Shown: positions 24,125 through 24,740 of the stretch, piece after piece | Layout of the letters: each line of letters opens with the position of its first letter | Numbering within the stretch: position 1 is the first letter of the stretch | Assembly (NCBI GenBank): GCA_030151565.1 | Contig: JASLDM010000150.1 | Span: 1-24,740, forward strand | Direction of reading: 5' to 3' | DNA: 24,740 nt | From: Flavobacterium sp. | GTDB taxonomy: Bacteria > Bacteroidota > Bacteroidia > Flavobacteriales > Flavobacteriaceae | Notes under the pieces: generated by a model | Database searches by the model: none | Told to the model about the DNA's origin: nothing | The model's input: only the letters and a program-made list of their open reading frames with translations | Made by a program: the position numbers and the translations under genes

Positions 24125-24740
24125 ATGACACATATAGAAAAACTAGCTGCTATTCGCTCTTTGATGAAAGAAAGAGGAATTGACGCTTATATCATTCCTT
24201 CTTCCGATCCTCATATTAGTGAATATCTTCCAGAGTATTACAAATGCATCGCTTGGACTTCAGGCTTTACAGGTTCTGCAGGAACTTTAGTAATTACACA
24301 AGATTTTGCAGGTTTATGGACCGACTCTCGATATTTTGTTCAAGCAAACGAACAACTAGCAGGAACTGGATTTGAATTAGTTAAATTAAAAGTTCAACAC
24401 GCTGCTGAATATGTAACTTGGATTGCCTCTCAATTTGATGGAAATGCAACGGTAGCTTTTGACGGAAATTTAGCTTCACTAGCCGTTGCAAATGCAGTAA
24501 ATAGCAGTTTAAAACCTTTGAATTTTACAATTGATGGACATGCAGATTTACTAGATCCAATATGGAACAACAGACCCAAACTTCCTGCACAAGAAGCTTA
24601 CCTATTGCCTCTATCAACCACTGGACAGGAAACCTCTGCTAAATTGGCTATCATTCGTCAAAAAATGAAAGAGAAAAGAGCTACAGCACACCTTATTTCT
24701 TCTTTAGATGATTTAGCATGGGTATTAAATATTCGCGGAA
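24125..24740 (+). CDS. pepP: Aminopeptidase P family protein, N-terminal part
   Basis: An open frame from ATG at 24125 runs 205 codons and is cut by the right edge. It has the creatinase-type N-terminal domain of aminopeptidase P: LAAIRSLMKERGIDAYIIPSSDPHISEYLPEYY, then WTSGFTGSAGTLVIT and LWTDSRYFVQA, all typical of Xaa-Pro aminopeptidases. The start of the second N-terminal domain is reached (SSLDDLAWVLNIRG). These enzymes remove an N-terminal residue before proline using two metal ions. The metal ligands lie in the missing C-terminal half. The gene follows a terminator and has its own promoter box. Confidence 0.9.
   Translation, partial: MTHIEKLAAIRSLMKERGIDAYIIPSSDPHISEYLPEYYKCIAWTSGFTGSAGTLVITQDFAGLWTDSRYFVQANEQLAGTGFELVKLKVQHAAEYVTWIASQFDGNATVAFDGNLASLAVANAVNSSLKPLNFTIDGHADLLDPIWNNRPKLPAQEAYLLPLSTTGQETSAKLAIIRQKMKEKRATAHLISSLDDLAWVLNIRG

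Noticed and set aside
1..24740. CRISPR arrays, tRNA, rRNA and intact insertion sequences
   Set aside because: No regularly spaced repeats, no cloverleaf candidates and no transposase frames were seen on reading both strands.

Overview
The window reads as chromosomal DNA of an AT-rich member of the Bacteroidota, most likely a flavobacterium. The supporting signs are start codons without clear Shine-Dalgarno sequences, promoter boxes of the Bacteroidota type TAnnTTTG, many small secreted proteins with signal peptides ending near 'SQ' or 'AQ', and a TonB receptor carrying an N-terminal carboxypeptidase-like domain. The combination of UreE and HypAB with a urease-positive flavobacterium would suit a genus such as Myroides, but that is only a guess. 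No rRNA, tRNA, CRISPR array or intact insertion sequence was seen.

Region 1 (1-7657, minus strand) begins, in the direction of transcription, at hypA. It is a tightly packed operon: hypA, hypB, ureE, a lipoprotein metal-binding protein, a FecCD-type permease, an ABC ATPase, a GNAT acetyltransferase and a TonB-dependent receptor. Transport genes of the 'siderophore' type are joined to three nickel chaperones, so the most economical reading is a nickel acquisition and delivery operon: outer-membrane uptake, periplasmic capture, inner-membrane import, then hand-over to a nickel enzyme such as urease or hydrogenase encoded elsewhere. An imperfect 35-bp direct repeat, which looks like the remains of one coding sequence, lies on each side of the operon. 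The start of another secreted protein runs off the left edge.

Region 2 (7658-8440) has no intact gene but holds decayed coding remnants, including a recognisable XRE-type helix-turn-helix broken by a stop codon.

Region 3 (8441-20458) is an accessory-looking stretch of mostly single genes, mainly on the plus strand. It holds a short-chain dehydrogenase with Phe in place of the catalytic Tyr, an unrecognised small protein, a large secreted protein with Asp-box repeats, several secreted or lipoprotein unknowns, a periplasmic thioredoxin-like protein, a membrane protein, a second GNAT, an STM3941-like membrane protein, two alpha/beta hydrolases and a DUF1801 protein. Four genes here share an upstream box TAnnTTAGC, a near match to the Bacteroidota -7 element.

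Region 4 (20646-24740, plus strand) is housekeeping: yicC, gmk and nadD as a compact operon behind a good TAnnTTTG promoter, then a YqhD-like iron-dependent alcohol dehydrogenase closed by a strong terminator, then the start of an aminopeptidase P gene cut by the right edge.
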